From positions 1 to 14,029 of the forward strand of contig JAFLRW010000030.1 in the NCBI GenBank assembly GCA_022511285.1: a stretch of DNA of 14,029 bases. Direction: 5' to 3'. Below, in pieces: positions 13,990-14,029 of this stretch. Both the position numbers and the translations under genes were made by a program. This stretch comes from Duncaniella sp. Lineage in GTDB: Bacteria; Bacteroidota; Bacteroidia; Bacteroidales; Muribaculaceae. Below the pieces are notes generated by a model. That model did not search any database. It was not told the origin of the DNA and saw only the letters and a list, made by a program, of their open reading frames with translations. The first letter of the stretch is position 1, and each line of letters begins with the position of its first letter.

Positions 13990-14029
13990 TTATTTTTCTA
14001 CCGGAGTGACATCATATCCTTTGGCGCGC
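13990..14029 (-). CDS. C-terminal end of an unidentified gene
   Basis: On the minus strand a frame open from the right edge reads RAKGYDVTPVEK then TAA, ending 5 nt before the ABC ATPase start. The spacing suggests it is the upstream gene of the same operon. Twelve residues are too few to identify it. An alternative frame ending SLR-stop is also open, so even the reading frame is tentative. Confidence 0.4.
   Translation of the reverse strand, partial: RAKGYDVTPVEK

Noticed and set aside
1..14029. tRNA, rRNA, CRISPR arrays, insertion sequences, prophage or defence systems
   Set aside because: No cloverleaf, spaced repeat array, transposase, integrase, phage structural gene or defence domain was recognised on either strand.

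Overview
The window looks like a piece of Bacteroidales chromosome, most probably Muribaculaceae or a close relative. The evidence is a ruvA-sprA pair (SprA is the type IX secretion translocon, found only in Bacteroidota), a ribosomal protein S16 with a long Ala/Glu/Lys tail, several near-consensus Bacteroidota promoters (TTTG, about 19-20 nt, TAnnTTTG), and secreted plant-pectin enzymes. The family-level placement is inference. Most of the window is ordinary housekeeping DNA. I found no phage, IS element, CRISPR array, tRNA, rRNA or defence locus.

Layout, left to right. Positions 1-3262 (-) hold the N-terminal part of sprA, which runs off the left edge and has no ATG, GTG or TTG at its expected start. 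It follows ruvA (3275-3874, -) and rpsP (3975-4508, -), with a strong intrinsic terminator between rpsP and ruvA. A divergent promoter region (4509-4712) separates rpsP from a secreted family 10 pectate lyase (4713-5813, +). A 415-base gene-free stretch (5814-6228) then holds a strong terminator for the lyase, a recurring TTAGATAAAA motif and a possible minus-strand promoter driving a non-coding RNA. Next is a GH140-type glycoside hydrolase (6229-7683, -), which probably acts on apiose linkages of rhamnogalacturonan II. The two pectin enzymes are convergent neighbours with no SusC/SusD pair in view. Further right are a periplasmic peptidyl-prolyl isomerase with two PpiC/parvulin domains (7776-9713, -) and guaB (9838-11316, -).

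The right end has a secreted L,D-transpeptidase (11403-12038, +). It converges with, and overlaps by 10 bases, a tightly packed minus-strand operon: the tail of an unidentified gene (13990-14029), an ABC ATPase (13133-13984), its membrane partner (12385-13143), and a short YtrA-type GntR regulator (12029-12385). The three complete operon genes overlap one another and are probably translationally coupled, with the regulator last.

Functionally, several products serve the cell envelope: SprA exports proteins through the outer membrane, the PpiC protein helps fold exported proteins, the L,D-transpeptidase modifies peptidoglycan or its anchored proteins, and the pectinases use dietary plant polymers. 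The points most worth a second look are the missing sprA start codon, the structured 415-base spacer, and the isolated PL10/GH140 pair.
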